Shown here: positions 10,058-19,618 of the stretch, piece after piece
Layout: each line of letters opens with the position of its first letter
How positions within the stretch are numbered: position 1 is the stretch's first letter
NCBI GenBank assembly: GCA_030015575.1
Contig: JASDDO010000006.1
Span: forward strand, 319,162,361 to 319,226,360
Length of the DNA stretch: 64,000 bases
Source of the DNA: Agapanthus africanus
Lineage: Eukaryota; Streptophyta; Magnoliopsida; Asparagales; Amaryllidaceae
Reading direction: 5' to 3'
Translations under genes and position numbers: made by a program
The notes under the pieces: generated by a model
The model's input: only the letters and a program-made list of their open reading frames with translations
What the model was told of the DNA's origin: nothing
The model's database searches: none

Positions 10058-11116
10058 ATGGATCGATCCAGGACTCTTGGTGCCTTCGGTGCTCAGTCTC
10101 GGAGGGAGGCCGGCGGTACGGCCGCGACTCCGGCTGAAATGAGCCCCGCACCAAATGTGTCGCCGACGGCGGGGCCATCTGCCTCGTCACGAGCTCCCGA
10201 TGATTGTCCCGGCGGTGGCCAAAGGCTTCCGCGGGTTCCCGAGCCCCAGATGAGGGACGCCGGAGAGGACGATGACGGGGTTTCTCTTAAGAGGAAGAGG
10301 ACGGTCTCTCGCGCGCCACCGATGGAGATTCCGGAGGGGATTGCTGTGCAGGAGGGGGGCGTCCGTTTCGTGGTCCCGTCGGGGCTTTCTGTTGCCGCCA
10401 TCCTGCTTGCTGGTATGGAGGAGTCGGCCGGGGGCAAGATTCCACGGGGGACCCTGAGGGCCCAAATGGCGGCTATAGCTCTGGAGGCAGTTCAGGTACG
10501 TACTCCCTCATGTGTTATTCCGAGCGCCCTTCCTTTAGTTCGAGTGTCTCTAAGTCTTTCTGCTGTTCTTCGTCAGGTCCTTCAGCACTGCGCCCTCATT
10601 ACTTGCATGGAGGCCGAGGGGGCTATCCATTCTACGAGGCCGGCGGGGGAGTCTTCTTCGGAGGCCGAAGATCTGCGACTTGAGCTGCATCTGGAGAGGG
10701 AAATGATGGCCGTCCTTGAGGCCCGGTCGGCCATCGCGGAGCTCGCCGTCTCAAGATGCCGGGAGTCTTATCACCGCCTGAGTGAGTCCCACCGAGTCAT
10801 CGAGGAAAAGTTGGTGGAACTGGCTGATTGCTTCGCAGCCATGAAGAGGGCGAGGGATGCCAGCAGGCGGGATGCCGAGGCGGCGCTTCAGGCGGCGGAG
10901 GCTGCCGAGATTCGGGCTAGAAAGGCGGTGACTGATTACAAAGGGTCGGACCAGTTTTACGTCGACCTCGGCGAGGCCTCCGCCATTGCATGGAACAAAG
11001 CTCTTGATGCAGTCAAGAAGCAGTTTCCGGAGTTTGCCGATGGTGAGCTTCGTGCTCGGGTCCCATTTTCAGTGGTCATGCCTCCGGTCGATGGTGACGA
11101 GGGAGGTCAGGTCTAG
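10058..11116 (+). CDS. Antisense ORF1 of Tat-B, unknown function
   Basis: Open for 352 codons on the strand opposite to Tat-B gag-pol, between the 3' LTR and the tandem array. The N-terminal third is low-complexity, rich in Pro, Ser and Ala with a basic stretch (LKRKRT, residues about 77-82). The C-terminal half (about residues 205-320) is a long Ala/Glu/Arg-rich helical segment that looks like a coiled coil. No catalytic motif is recognised. Residues about 147-173 may be an 81-base intron (see next entry). Extra and antisense ORFs between integrase and the 3' LTR are known from Tat-lineage elements, and this fits that class. A TATA box lies upstream and an AATAAA downstream (11232). It is unbroken, unlike the element's pol, which may reflect selection or chance. 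Confidence 0.65.
   Translation: MDRSRTLGAFGAQSRREAGGTAATPAEMSPAPNVSPTAGPSASSRAPDDCPGGGQRLPRVPEPQMRDAGEDDDGVSLKRKRTVSRAPPMEIPEGIAVQEGGVRFVVPSGLSVAAILLAGMEESAGGKIPRGTLRAQMAAIALEAVQVRTPSCVIPSALPLVRVSLSLSAVLRQVLQHCALITCMEAEGAIHSTRPAGESSSEAEDLRLELHLEREMMAVLEARSAIAELAVSRCRESYHRLSESHRVIEEKLVELADCFAAMKRARDASRRDAEAALQAAEAAEIRARKAVTDYKGSDQFYVDLGEASAIAWNKALDAVKKQFPEFADGELRARVPFSVVMPPVDGDEGGQV
10496..10576 (+). other. Candidate in-frame intron in antisense ORF1
   Basis: TTCAG|GTACGT is a near-ideal plant donor. The stretch is T-rich and ends TTCTTCGTCAG before GTCCTTCAG. Exactly 81 bases, so the frame is preserved with or without splicing. Removing it would drop a hydrophobic insert, rich in Leu, Val and Ser, that looks unlike the flanking helical sequence. 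Confidence 0.5.
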
Positions 11117-11182
11117 GCTGGGCTTGGGGCCCGAATTTTGTGGCTTTTCCTCCTCTCTCTTTTGTAAGCCTCCGGGCGTTTT

Positions 11183-11240
11183 GTAAGGCTGGGGAGCCCA
11201 CAATACCCTTGTAATGACTTTTTGCTTTGTGAATAAAAAC
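11183..11240 (+). terminator. 3' end region of antisense ORF1
   Basis: TGTAAGGCTGGGGAGCCCA (11183-11201) is followed by AATACC and, at 11232-11237, AATAAA. The same block follows antisense ORF2 at 13200. Read as a plant-type polyadenylation region. Confidence 0.5.
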
Positions 11241-11451
11241 TTTTTGCAGTAGTGTTTGTGGTCGTATTTTCCTTTGTCTGTAAACACTTGTATTTGCACG
11301 GTACCGCCTTCATGTTATATTGGTTCTTCATCTGGCGATTACGCGTCGAGTTGAGTCTGATCATTTGCCAGGTGTGCGAAGACCGGTGGGAAGACGGTAT
11401 CTCCATGGCCCCAAAGTCGAGGTGGAGATCGCTCAGACGCAGATAGACCGG

Positions 11452-12430
11452 ATGCCTCTTGGTGAGGGCTTTTGTTCCTTTGTTGCTGGAGGGGCCGCAA
11501 GAGGCCTATTAAGGACGGGCCGAGCAGGGTAGCTGCTCGGTCGACTCATGGCGAGGGCTTATATCCCTGGCGTTGTGGGGTAGGGAGCTACCAGCCAGGG
11601 ATAACCGAGCAAGGGCGGGCCCGGTTGCCTCTTGGTGATGGCTTTGATCCTTAGCACGGGAGGGGCCGGAAGGGGCCTACTAAGGATGGTCCAAGCAGGG
11701 TTACTGCCCGGTGCCTCTTGGCGAGGGCTTTGATCCCTGGTGTGTTGGGGTAGAGAACTTCCAGCCAGGGATAACTGAGCAAGGACGGGCCCGGTTGCCT
11801 CTTGCGAGGGCTTTTGATCCTTAAGGAAGGGCCAGGCAGGGTTGCTGCCCGGTGCCTCTTGGCGAGGGCTTTGATCCCTGGTATGTTGCGGTAGGGAGCT
11901 ACCAGCCAGGGATAACCGAGAAAGGGCGGGCTCGGTTGCCTCTTGTGAGGGCTTTTGATCCTTAGCGTGGGAGGGGCCGTAAGTGGCCTACTAAGGATGG
12001 GCCGAGCAGGGTTACTTCCCGGTGCCTCTTGGCGAGGGCTTTTGATCCTTAAGGATGGCCGAACAGGGTTGCTGCCCGGTGCCTCTTGGCGAGTGCTTCG
12101 ATCCCTGGCATTGAGGGGTAGGGAGTTACCAGCCAGGGATAGCCGAGCAGGGTAGCCGCTCAGCTGCCTCTTAGCGAGGGTTTTGATCCCTGGCATTGTG
12201 GGGTAGTATAGCTTCCGGCCAGGGATAGCCGAGCAGGGTAGCTGCTGGGCTGCCTCTTGGTGAGGGCTTTGATCTTTGGCGTTGTGGTGTAGTGGAGCTA
12301 CCGGCCAGGGATAGCCGAGCAGGGTAGCCGCTCGTCTGCCTCTTGGTGAGGGCTTCAATCCCTAGCGTGGGAGGGGCCGTGATAGGCCTTCTAAGGATGG
12401 ACCGAGCAGGGTTGGCGCCCGGTTGTGCAA
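11452..12430 (+). repeat. GC-rich tandem array between the antisense ORFs of Tat-B
   Basis: TGCCTCTTGGCGAGGGCTT recurs about eleven times, at about 11452, 11624, 11712, 11796, 11853, 11936, 12023, 12084, 12162, 12250 and 12337. Spacing is mostly 57-90 bases with one longer gap. Units also carry ATCCCTGG..CCAGGGAT inverted arms and GGGCCGAGCAGGGTTGCTGC. Long ORFs across it on either strand are by-products of the repeat. Confidence 0.8.
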
Positions 12431-12634
12431 TAATTTGCCGACCCTCCAGATGCGTGAACATCGGGAAGGGCGATAGTCACGGATGACGCGTGTCAGGGAC
12501 GTACGTGGGGAAGGCGGAAAGTTTCGTGAAGCCGCGTCAGTATCGCCACGTGGCTACGGGGCATTGGATTAGCTACCGCGATTCCCAAGATTCGCGCCGG
12601 TATGCGCGAGAATCCGGGTCCTTGAAGATTTGTT

Positions 12635-12642
12635 TATAAATA
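12635..12642 (+). promoter_or_regulatory. TATA box upstream of antisense ORF2 of Tat-B
   Basis: TTTATAAATAGAGAGG, 54 bases before the ATG of antisense ORF2. Spacing suits a start site about 30 bases downstream and a very short leader. Confidence 0.6.
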
Positions 12643-12688
12643 GAGAGGGAGATGGCAGTCCCCTCCGGAATCTCTGTCTTTCTTTGAG

Positions 12689-13150
12689 ATGCGTGAGCGC
12701 GTGTATTTGATCGAAGAGATCATCTCCCTTGATGATGTCGCTTTGTATGACCAATCTCTGACTGAGGATGGGTACCAGAGAGTGGTTCAGCGCCTAGAGG
12801 ATCATTTTAGCCGGCTTCTCCCTCGGCGGTCGCCCCTGCTTCAGATGCTGATGTACGCGATATGGAGGAGGTCCCCGGGTCTGGATAACCCCTTCACCGA
12901 GGAGCTTCTGGACGAAGCGCTCGACAAGGTGCGTTCGATCTTCCTGTTTGGTCTCATCTCGAAGGCTAGGCACGATCGATCCTTGGGTCTCATCCTGGAG
13001 TGCTTCAAGATGAGGTACATCGTGGGCCAAGGCTCAGAGGGCGGTGCGTCGGGTTCTTCTGTAGCGTCTCGGGTCCTCGCGCTGCGTCGGTGGGAGCGGG
13101 CTATAGCGGCAAGGGCCCGGATAACGGAAATCTACTCCGAGTATCACTAG
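12689..13150 (+). CDS. Antisense ORF2 of Tat-B, homologous to the antisense ORF of Tat-C/D
   Basis: 153 codons, antisense to gag-pol, tail-to-tail with the integrase end (13356). The function is unknown. It aligns by eye with the antisense ORF of Tat-D (53092-53598). Shared blocks are EEIISLDDV against DEIISYGDI, LLPRRSPLLQ against LLPRRSSLLK, and LDEALDKVRSIFLFGLIS against LDAAEDKVHSVYLMSLIL. A C-terminal R-W/K-A-helical block also matches. It is predicted soluble and mostly helical, with no membrane segment or metal site seen. Position, orientation and sequence are conserved between two otherwise distant Tat elements. A TATA box precedes it and a polyadenylation-like block follows. Confidence 0.7.
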   Translation: MRERVYLIEEIISLDDVALYDQSLTEDGYQRVVQRLEDHFSRLLPRRSPLLQMLMYAIWRRSPGLDNPFTEELLDEALDKVRSIFLFGLISKARHDRSLGLILECFKMRYIVGQGSEGGASGSSVASRVLALRRWERAIAARARITEIYSEYH

Positions 13151-13199
13151 GAGTACTTCCTTGATCCCGTTCCACCTTTGTTGAAACCTTATCTTTTTC

Positions 13200-13242
13200 T
13201 GTAAGGCTGGGGAGCCCATAGTACCTTTTTGGATGAATAAGA
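13200..13242 (+). terminator. 3' end region of antisense ORF2 of Tat-B
   Basis: TGTAAGGCTGGGGAGCCCA (13200-13218) with AGTACC, then GAATAAG at about 13235. Nearly the same as the block after antisense ORF1. Confidence 0.5.
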
Positions 13243-13355
13243 CTCTTCTTTTGCAACGTTCTAGCGTTCCCTTCTTGTTATTTGAATGGAAAGGACTTTT
13301 TAGAAAAAATTACATTGTCTTTGTAAAAGGAGAGGCACACTCGTAGGCATTCATT

Positions 13356-14440
13356 TCACTGGTACAGCTTGAGTTTCTCAGCGTTGTAAGGCCGTGGAAA
13401 CTTGCGCCCGTCCGCGTCCTGTAAGCGGTAAGCTCCGCCGGGAAGCACCTCGGAGACGAGGAAATGACCATCCCATTTTGGGGAAAACTTATGCAGCCTG
13501 CCTTGATCAACGAACTCGTTTCACCGCAGGACCAGATCTCCGGTCCTGAAGGAGCGACGCTTGACCCGCGCGTTGTAGTATCAGGCAGTTTGCTGCTGAT
13601 AGGCGGCAGCCTTGATCTGAGCCCGGTCTCGTTTCTCCAACAAGATGTCCAGGTTGGTCCGTAGTGCCGTGGTGTTTGCTTTGTCGTCGAAGTGTTCGAC
13701 CCGGTGACTGGGTATCCCGATCTCCGCTGGGACCATTTCCTCGGTCCCGTAGCAGAGGCTGAAAGGGGTCTCCTTGGTGGGGGTCTTCTTTGACGTGCGC
13801 AGGGCCCATAATACCCGGGGCAGTTCGTCGACCCAACTGCCCTGGCATCCTTCTATGCAGGTCCGGAGACCTCGGAGGACGTCCCGGTTAGCGACTTTGG
13901 CCTGCCCGTTGTACTGGGGATGTGCGACTGTGGCAAACTTCATGAGGATATGGTACTCGTTGCAGAATTCCTTCACTTTCTCGTTTTCGAAGTTCGTCCC
14001 GTGGTCGGTGATGATACACCTCGGGATGCCGAACCGGAGTATCAGGTTGTTCTGCAGGAACTTGATGGTTGTGGCGCCATCCGGCTTCCTGATGGGGACG
14101 GCCTCGACCCATTTCGTGAAGTAGTCTACTGCGATGAGGATATACTTGTGCCCGCCTGTACCAGTTGGGAACTGGCCTATCATGTCCAATCCCCACTGGG
14201 CAAATGGCCACGGGAAGGTTAAAGCGGTCAGCTCGGTAGCCAGAAGGCGAGGTATGCTTCCGTGGAGCTGGCAACTTTTGCATCTCCTGACGAGCTTCTG
14301 GGCGTCTTCGTGAATAGTTGGCCAGTAGTACCCCTGGAGCAATACCTTCTGGATTAAGGTTCGATCCCCTTGGTGTGCGCCGCCGTCCCCTTCATGAATT
14401 TCACGGAGGACGTAGTCGGCTTTGTCGGGGTCGACACACT
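13356..14440 (-). pseudogene. Integrase of Tat-B
   Basis: HHCC end: CKSCQLHG is clear, and the His part lies across a frameshift near 14440. Core: WGLDMIGQ (first Asp) and IITDHGTNF (second Asp). The expected Glu of the DD35E triad, in the usual GQAE context, reads GQAK (Lys codon at 13895-13897), so the enzyme is dead. The C-terminal region continues through a stop near 13530 to the end KLKLYQ at 13356. Confidence 0.85.
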
Positions 14441-14454
14441 GGAGCAGGGGCTGA

Positions 14455-15118
14455 GTGAAGGATTTCTTGTAAAGTTCCCATTGCTCCAGACGAAGTGATG
14501 GGCTTTGGCCAAGAGACGGCGGGCTGGTCCCCGATCTTCTGGGAGCGTACCATCCCTAAGGAATTCCATGAGGGGCTTCCTCCAGTCTTGGTTATCTTCC
14601 TGCACTGTGTATACATGGAGTATTGTCGCCCCGTCTTCCACGCTGGGCCGTGGCAAGGTCTCGAAGAGGATAGATCGCTTGTTGTTGGCCGAGGAGGATG
14701 AGGCCAGCTTGCTCAGGGCATCCGCTTGGGCATTGAGCTGCCTGGGTATTTGCTCTACCTGGACTTCGTCGAAGTTCTTCCGAAGTTTTCTTACCTCGGC
14801 CAGATATTTCACCATTAGAGGTTCCCGAGCCTCGAAGTGGCCGGTCACTTGGCCAACGACTAGGGCTGAGTCACTGCGGATTCGAATTGTTTTCAGCCCC
14901 AGCCCGGAGGCCATGCGAAGTCCGGCTAGCAGGGCCTCGTACTCTGCCGCGTTGTTTGAGCCCTTGAATCCGAGCTTTAGGGAATATTCCATTTTTGCCC
15001 CGTTCGGGCCCCGAATGATGAGGCCGGCGCCATATCCTTCCTCGGTTGAGGACTCGTCGACGTAAATGACCCACTCAGGGACCGAGTCGGGTCTCCCCGC
15101 GATCGGGTGTTGAGCCAC
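14455..15118 (-). pseudogene. Second (archaeal-type) RNase H of Tat-B
   Basis: IYVDESSTEEGYGAG (first Asp), NNAAEYEALLAGL (Glu), IRSDSALVVGQVTG (Asp) and QADALSKLA (last Asp) are all present, so this domain retains its four acidic residues. It follows the ordinary RNase H, the arrangement that defines Tat-lineage elements. The frame shifts at its C-terminal linker toward integrase. Confidence 0.85.
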
Positions 15119-15252
15119 GAGGGTCGGCGTGGACTCCAGTTCCTTGCTGGGGATGGTGCACTCGACTATAAAGTCGACCAGGGCTTGTGCTTTGATGGCC
15201 TGCCTCGGGCGGTATTTTATGTCAAACTGGGACAGCTCCCACCTCCATTTCT

Positions 15253-16787
15253 CTAAGCGACCTGAGGATTCGGGTGAGGCGAGGATACCCTCAGCGGGCG
15301 CTCGGTGAGAACGAGGATAGTGTGCGCCTGGAAGTAGTGCCGTAGCTTCCTCGAGGCCACAACGAGTGCCAAGACAATCTTCTCTATGGCTGAGTACCTC
15401 GTTTCTGCGTCTTTGAAGACGTGGCTCACGTAGTACACCGGCTTCTGCGCTCCGTCGACCTCTCGTACGAGCACTGAGTCCGCTGCTTGATCGGATACCG
15501 CTAGATATAGTGAGAGCTCGTCTCCTTCAACTGGTCGCGTTAGCAGCAGTGGCGTAGCAAGGTGCCTCTTTAATTGGTCGAAGGAGTCTGGCACTCTTCT
15601 GACCACTCGAACCTCAGGATTTTCCTTAGAGCTTTGAAGAATGGGAGACACTTTTCCCCAGACCTCGACATGAAACGGCTCACAGCGGCTACCCGCCCTG
15701 TCAGTCGCATGATCTCGATGTTAGTCTTGGGCGCGGTCATGTTGAGGATAGCGTCGATTTTCTCCGGGTTAGCCTCGATCCCACGGTGGGTGACCATGAA
15801 ACCGAGGAACTTTCTCCCGGTGACCCCGAATGCGCACTTGGCGGGGTTCAGCTTCATCTTGAACTTGCGGAGTACCGCGAAGGCCTCGCCCAGGTCTTTG
15901 GCATGGTCGGTCGACGAGACCGATTTAACGAGCATATCGTCGACGTAAACTTCCATGTTCCTGCCGATCTGTGGCTTGAACATGCGGTTGACCAACCGTT
16001 GGTACGTAGCCCCGACGTTCTTGAGGCCGAAGGGAATCACCTTGTAGCAGTATACACCCCGGTCCATTATGAATGCGGTGAGATCTTCGTTTGCCGGATT
16101 CATACGGATCTGATTGTAGCCGGAGAAGGCATCCATGAAGCTCAATAGCTCGTGGCCTGCTGAGCTGTCGACGACCTGATTTATCCGAGGTAGTGGATAG
16201 TTCTCTTTGGGGCATGCCTTGTTGAGGTCGGTGAAGTCGACGCACATGCGCTACTTCCCGCTTGACTTTTTGACTAGGACTATGTTCGCTAGCCACTCCG
16301 AATAGGGCACGTTCCTAATGAAGTTGGCGGCGAGGAGCCGATCTACCTCGTCCTCGATAGCCTTCTGTTTGACCGGGGCGAAGCTTCGCTTTTTCTGTCT
16401 GACGGGTCGGGTCGTAGGATCTACCCCGAGCTTGTGAGATATAACTTTGGGGTCGATCCCAGGCATGTCAGCAGGCGCCCAGGCAAACACGTCGGAGTTG
16501 TTTCTGAGGAAATGAACTAGGTCATCTCGCTGGGTTCCTGTCAGAAGCGACCCGATCTGAACGAGTTTTTCGTCGTTCGCTTCTATGAGGGGGACCTCTG
16601 TCAGAGGCTCCACCGGGGTTCCTCGGACCTCTTTTTGCTCGTCTCGAGTGTCCAGGGAACCCCCGATGTCACATTCGACATAGTCGACCGGCCTCTCCGA
16701 CGAAGATGCTGCGGTGAAGCAAACCTTTGCAATTCGCTGGTCTCCATAGACCCGACCTATCCCGCCATGGTTGAGAGGAAACTTCAT
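15253..16787 (-). pseudogene. Reverse transcriptase and first RNase H of Tat-B
   Basis: Motifs in order: WLANIVLVKKSSGK, then a stop at 16248-16250 (a Trp codon in related elements), MCVDFTDLNKACPKE, FMDAFSGYNQI, PFGLKNVGATYQ, and YVDD intact in VYVDDMLVKS. The thumb and connection follow. A frameshift near 15600 leads to the RNase H with LYLAVSDQAADSVLV and KPVYYVSH. The remaining tail is shifted near 15310. Confidence 0.88.
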
Positions 16788-16789
16788 CG

Positions 16790-17577
16790 CCAGGTGGTAG
16801 GTCGATATCTGGGCCCGGAGGGAGTTCAGTGTGGGGGCAGCCGAGGAGGATGTTGTAGGCCGATGGAATTCTCGCTACGATGAATTCCACCGGCACTGTC
16901 CGCGTACGGCCGACCTCCCCGACGTTGAACTGTAGAGTGATTACCCCTTCCGCCGGGATGGAGTGGTTGGTGAATCCTGAAAGGACGTGGGAGGTCGGCC
17001 TCAGGTTTGCCGCGGTGAGCCCCATGCGTAGAAAGCAGTCGTGGAAGAGGATGCCTGCCGAGCTTCCCGATTCGACCAGGATCCTGTGCACCTCATATTG
17101 ATGGACCCGAGCCGTAATCACCAGAGGGTCGTTGTGGGGCATGGATATACCGTGAAAGTCCCCGTCGTCAAAAGTGATTGGCTCGGTCTCCCTGGCCTTC
17201 TTCCTCGGACGACAGTCTTCCTCCGCGGCTGGCGTGGGGTGTTGAGTCTCAAAGGTACTCGACGTACTCCCCGCCGTCATGACCATGATTTTTGACGAGC
17301 CTCGGTTCCTTTCGGTGTGGTTCCTTACGCCCCCCGGTGGGGTTGTTTTTGAGCTGCCGTGGCGAGTCTCGCGTGCGTGACCCCGTCGAGGGAGGGGGTG
17401 CCGGTCATGCCTGCGAACAGGTGAGCTGACCGCTACCGCCTCGGGAGGGACAGGGGTGCGACGAGGCTCGGGGAGAAACTCTTTGGCGTAAGGCCCCGGA
17501 GACAAATGAAGCGGCGCCCACCGGTTTATTGAATATATCGGCCCTGGGGACCCGCGGCTGTTGAAACAGTGAGGCAT
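16790..17577 (-). pseudogene. Aspartic protease region of Tat-B
   Basis: ITFDDGDFHGISMPHND leads into the retropepsin. The catalytic D-x-G motif, normally DNGSS or DSGSS in this group, reads ESGSSAGILF (Glu codon about 17071-17073). The catalytic Asp is therefore replaced. The flap and ILLGCP motif are present. Upstream Arg/Pro-rich sequence is a linker rather than gag core. Confidence 0.75.
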
Positions 17578-17828
17578 TGATCGGCCGTGCCTGCACGAGC
17601 GGAGCCTTCTCTCCCCTTGTAGGGGTCCCGGTCCGGCGGAGGGGGACCGGCGGTCTGGGGATCTTGCCCTGTCGTTTGGACGCGGATGAGCGCCTCCACG
17701 ACAGACGCAAGTCGGTCTATCCGGCCGGCAAGGGTGTTGATGGCATTCGGTGGAGGAGGTTCGTCCGTGCCTCCGTTGAGGGGGAGGCGGCGGCTAGTGC
17801 TTGGATAGTCGTGATGATCGCTCGCCAT
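17410..17828 (-). pseudogene. gag N-terminal fragment of Tat-B
   Basis: ATG at 17828-17826, 47 bases after the PBS on the minus strand. About 100 residues with NAINTLAGRIDRLASVVEAL, a short helical segment, then frame loss. The capsid core expected in Tat gag (about 250-300 residues) is absent, and the sequence runs straight into the protease linker. Tat-B therefore carries an internal deletion of roughly 1 kb in gag. Confidence 0.65.
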
Positions 17829-17874
17829 TAGATTGGGATCGGAAGACGAACTTTTGTTTTTGTGGAATCAAGGA

Positions 17875-17893
17875 GTTCCCACAGACGGCGCCA
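17875..17893 (-). other. Primer-binding site of Tat-B
   Basis: On the minus strand TGGCGCCGTCTGTGGGAAC begins two bases after the 5' LTR end. This PBS is common among plant Ty3/gypsy elements and differs from that of Tat-A/C/D. Confidence 0.8.
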
Positions 17894-17895
17894 GC

Positions 17896-18656
17896 TGACG
17901 TGACCAGGATCACGCCAAGATATTGCCTTCCGTTGATATGCTGATGGCGGCGATAAGCGGCTGAGATTGGATCTGGAGGCAGGCTTCTGAAATGTGTGGA
18001 TCTCAATGGGTTTGAGGTTGGTTGTTACCGAGCTACCTGCAAGGAAGTCCCAGGGTGGTTGTACCACCGAGGACCCTCCGACGGTCAAGTTAGAGAGGAA
18101 ATCCGAGCAGAGTAACGGCTCAGTGAAGTAAAAATGGCTTACTTGAAACGTCTGAAGAAGGGGTTTATATAGCGGTGGCAGAAGGCAGGGCAGGCGCGAG
18201 AATCACGCCTGCCGTTATGCTCCCGACGTCACACCTGCGTGATGAGCGGGATCTCCCATTAATGGCGAGACAGACTCGTTAATGGGGGATTGTGATGGCG
18301 TGGAACGTGGGATGTGGCCGGCGGATATCTCGCGCATGGCGAAATTCGCGGGACGGCGGTTGCGCCTGTGAGCGGTGCCGTTGGTCGGTCGATGAGACCG
18401 AGGAAGATGACCTCGATAGGAGAGCTCGCGGACGAGCGGGAGAGCCGAGATATCTTGGTTCTGCGGTAGCCCGGAGACGAGCTGTGAGGCCGAGGAGGCC
18501 AATTGTGCTGGGGGCTCGGAGGTGAGCCAGCGTTCGTTTGTAGGACGGGCATAGGAGTGGTCTGGTCAGCCACTGTAGGTTCTTTCTTGCATGCTTTGGG
18601 ACACGTCATCTGCCACGTGTCATGATCTGAGAGATCACCGATATCGAGCATCATCA
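17896..18656 (-). repeat. 5' LTR of Tat-B
   Basis: Begins (minus strand) TGATGATGCTCGATATC and ends GATCACGTCA-like before the PBS. Pairs with 8736-9477; differences by eye are several per hundred bases. TATA box CTATATAAA on the minus strand at about 18164-18172. Confidence 0.85.
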
Positions 18657-18933
18657 GGACTGAAGTTAGGGGGGCTACCACATGTTTCCCTCTTATACAT
18701 AGCATGTAATACTGCAACCTCATTAAATCCATAACAGTGATGCCTTAAACTTTATTTTGCATTTTATTTTCATATATAGATGATGTGCCCGGGTTCGTGG
18801 ATGAGTGCTCTCACTTTGGAGCGATATCCGAATAATTTGTTGAATCACGTTATAGTTTATATCCTTGATTAATTCCTGAAATAGGAAATATAACAATTGG
18901 ATATAATAGTTCTAGGATGACTTAAAAAATTAA
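18657..18933. other. Non-coding, unassigned
   Basis: AT-rich sequence right of Tat-B. No ORF, motif or repeat recognised. May be host intergenic DNA. Confidence 0.4.
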
Positions 18934-19197
18934 GAGTTAATTGCTAAATAATAACCCAATGTTTCATCTATTTTACACTTATATACCTTATTGATTTTTT
19001 CGCTGCACTTAAATACGTTAAAATATCAACCGTATGGATTTTGTTTAAAATAGTGTTGAATTTGATAGTGAACTGAAAGGAGTAAAGTATTATCGGTTTG
19101 TATTTTAGGGTATATAAGTGCAGCGAAAAAATCAATGATGTATATAAGTGCAAAGTAGATGAAACATTAGAGTATTATTTAATTTAGCAATTAACCC
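18934..19197. mobile_element. MITE-like element with about 80-bp terminal inverted repeats
   Basis: The two ends are inverted copies. The left end starts GAGTTAATTGCTAAATAATA and the right end is the complement, GGGTTAATTGCTAAATTAAA. Both continue through ATGTTTCATCTA and a block containing ATTGATTTTTTCGCTGCACT. Total 264 bases. Long arms and AT-rich flanks that nearly match over nine bases suggest a Mutator-type non-autonomous element. No transposase. Confidence 0.65.
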
Positions 19198-19618
19198 AAA
19201 AAATAACAAAGATTTTTGTGTTTTAATTGCAGCTAGCGAGCGAGAGGTTTAAAGGGAGCCGAGTAAAAAGAAGAAAAGTCTGGCTAAGTTTGGAAAAAAG
19301 AAAGACTGAAATTAAATAAGTAATATGACAAGGACGTGAGAGTACTTTTCTTCTTTGTGTTCCATCATTTCCGTAATTTTGAGTTTTTAATTCCAAGGAT
19401 TATCTTGTTTAATGTTGCATTGTGTATGTGTCGGTTGAAGAGTCAGTCATGCAAGTTAATGTCAAATTTATTCGAAATGTTTTCCTTCTAATTCCCCAGG
19501 CTTATTTTTGCGATTACCGAAATGTTTGAGAGTTTGGCAGAAAACCATTAAAAAACTCTCTAGGAAACTATCATGACTGACCGTGACATGTACTCGCCGT
19601 GTCAATATTATAAGTTAA

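Larger units (their letters stand above)
8736..18656 (-). mobile_element. Tat-B: nearly full-length Ty3/gypsy Tat-lineage element
   Basis: Read on the minus strand: 5' LTR (18656-17896), PBS (17893-17875), gag N-terminus, protease, RT, RNase H, second RNase H, integrase, a 3' region with two antisense genes and a tandem array, PPT (9493-9478) and 3' LTR (9477-8736). Two consecutive RNase H domains are diagnostic of the Tat lineage. About 9.9 kb. The capsid core of gag is missing and pol has frameshifts and stops, so the copy is dead. The flanking bases (GGTCA left, GGACT right) do not form a clear target duplication. Either the left edge is rearranged or the insertion sits on an older rearrangement. 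Confidence 0.88.

Noticed and set aside
10272-10457. Small ORF overlapping antisense ORF1
   Set aside because: Shadow of ORF1 in another frame caused by high GC.
11651-12358. 235-codon minus-strand ORF
   Set aside because: Product of the GC-rich tandem array; repetitive, proline/arginine-rich, no homologous counterpart in the other elements.
8731-18661. Target duplication of Tat-B (GGTCA / GGACT)
   Set aside because: Only partial agreement; not a convincing five-base repeat.
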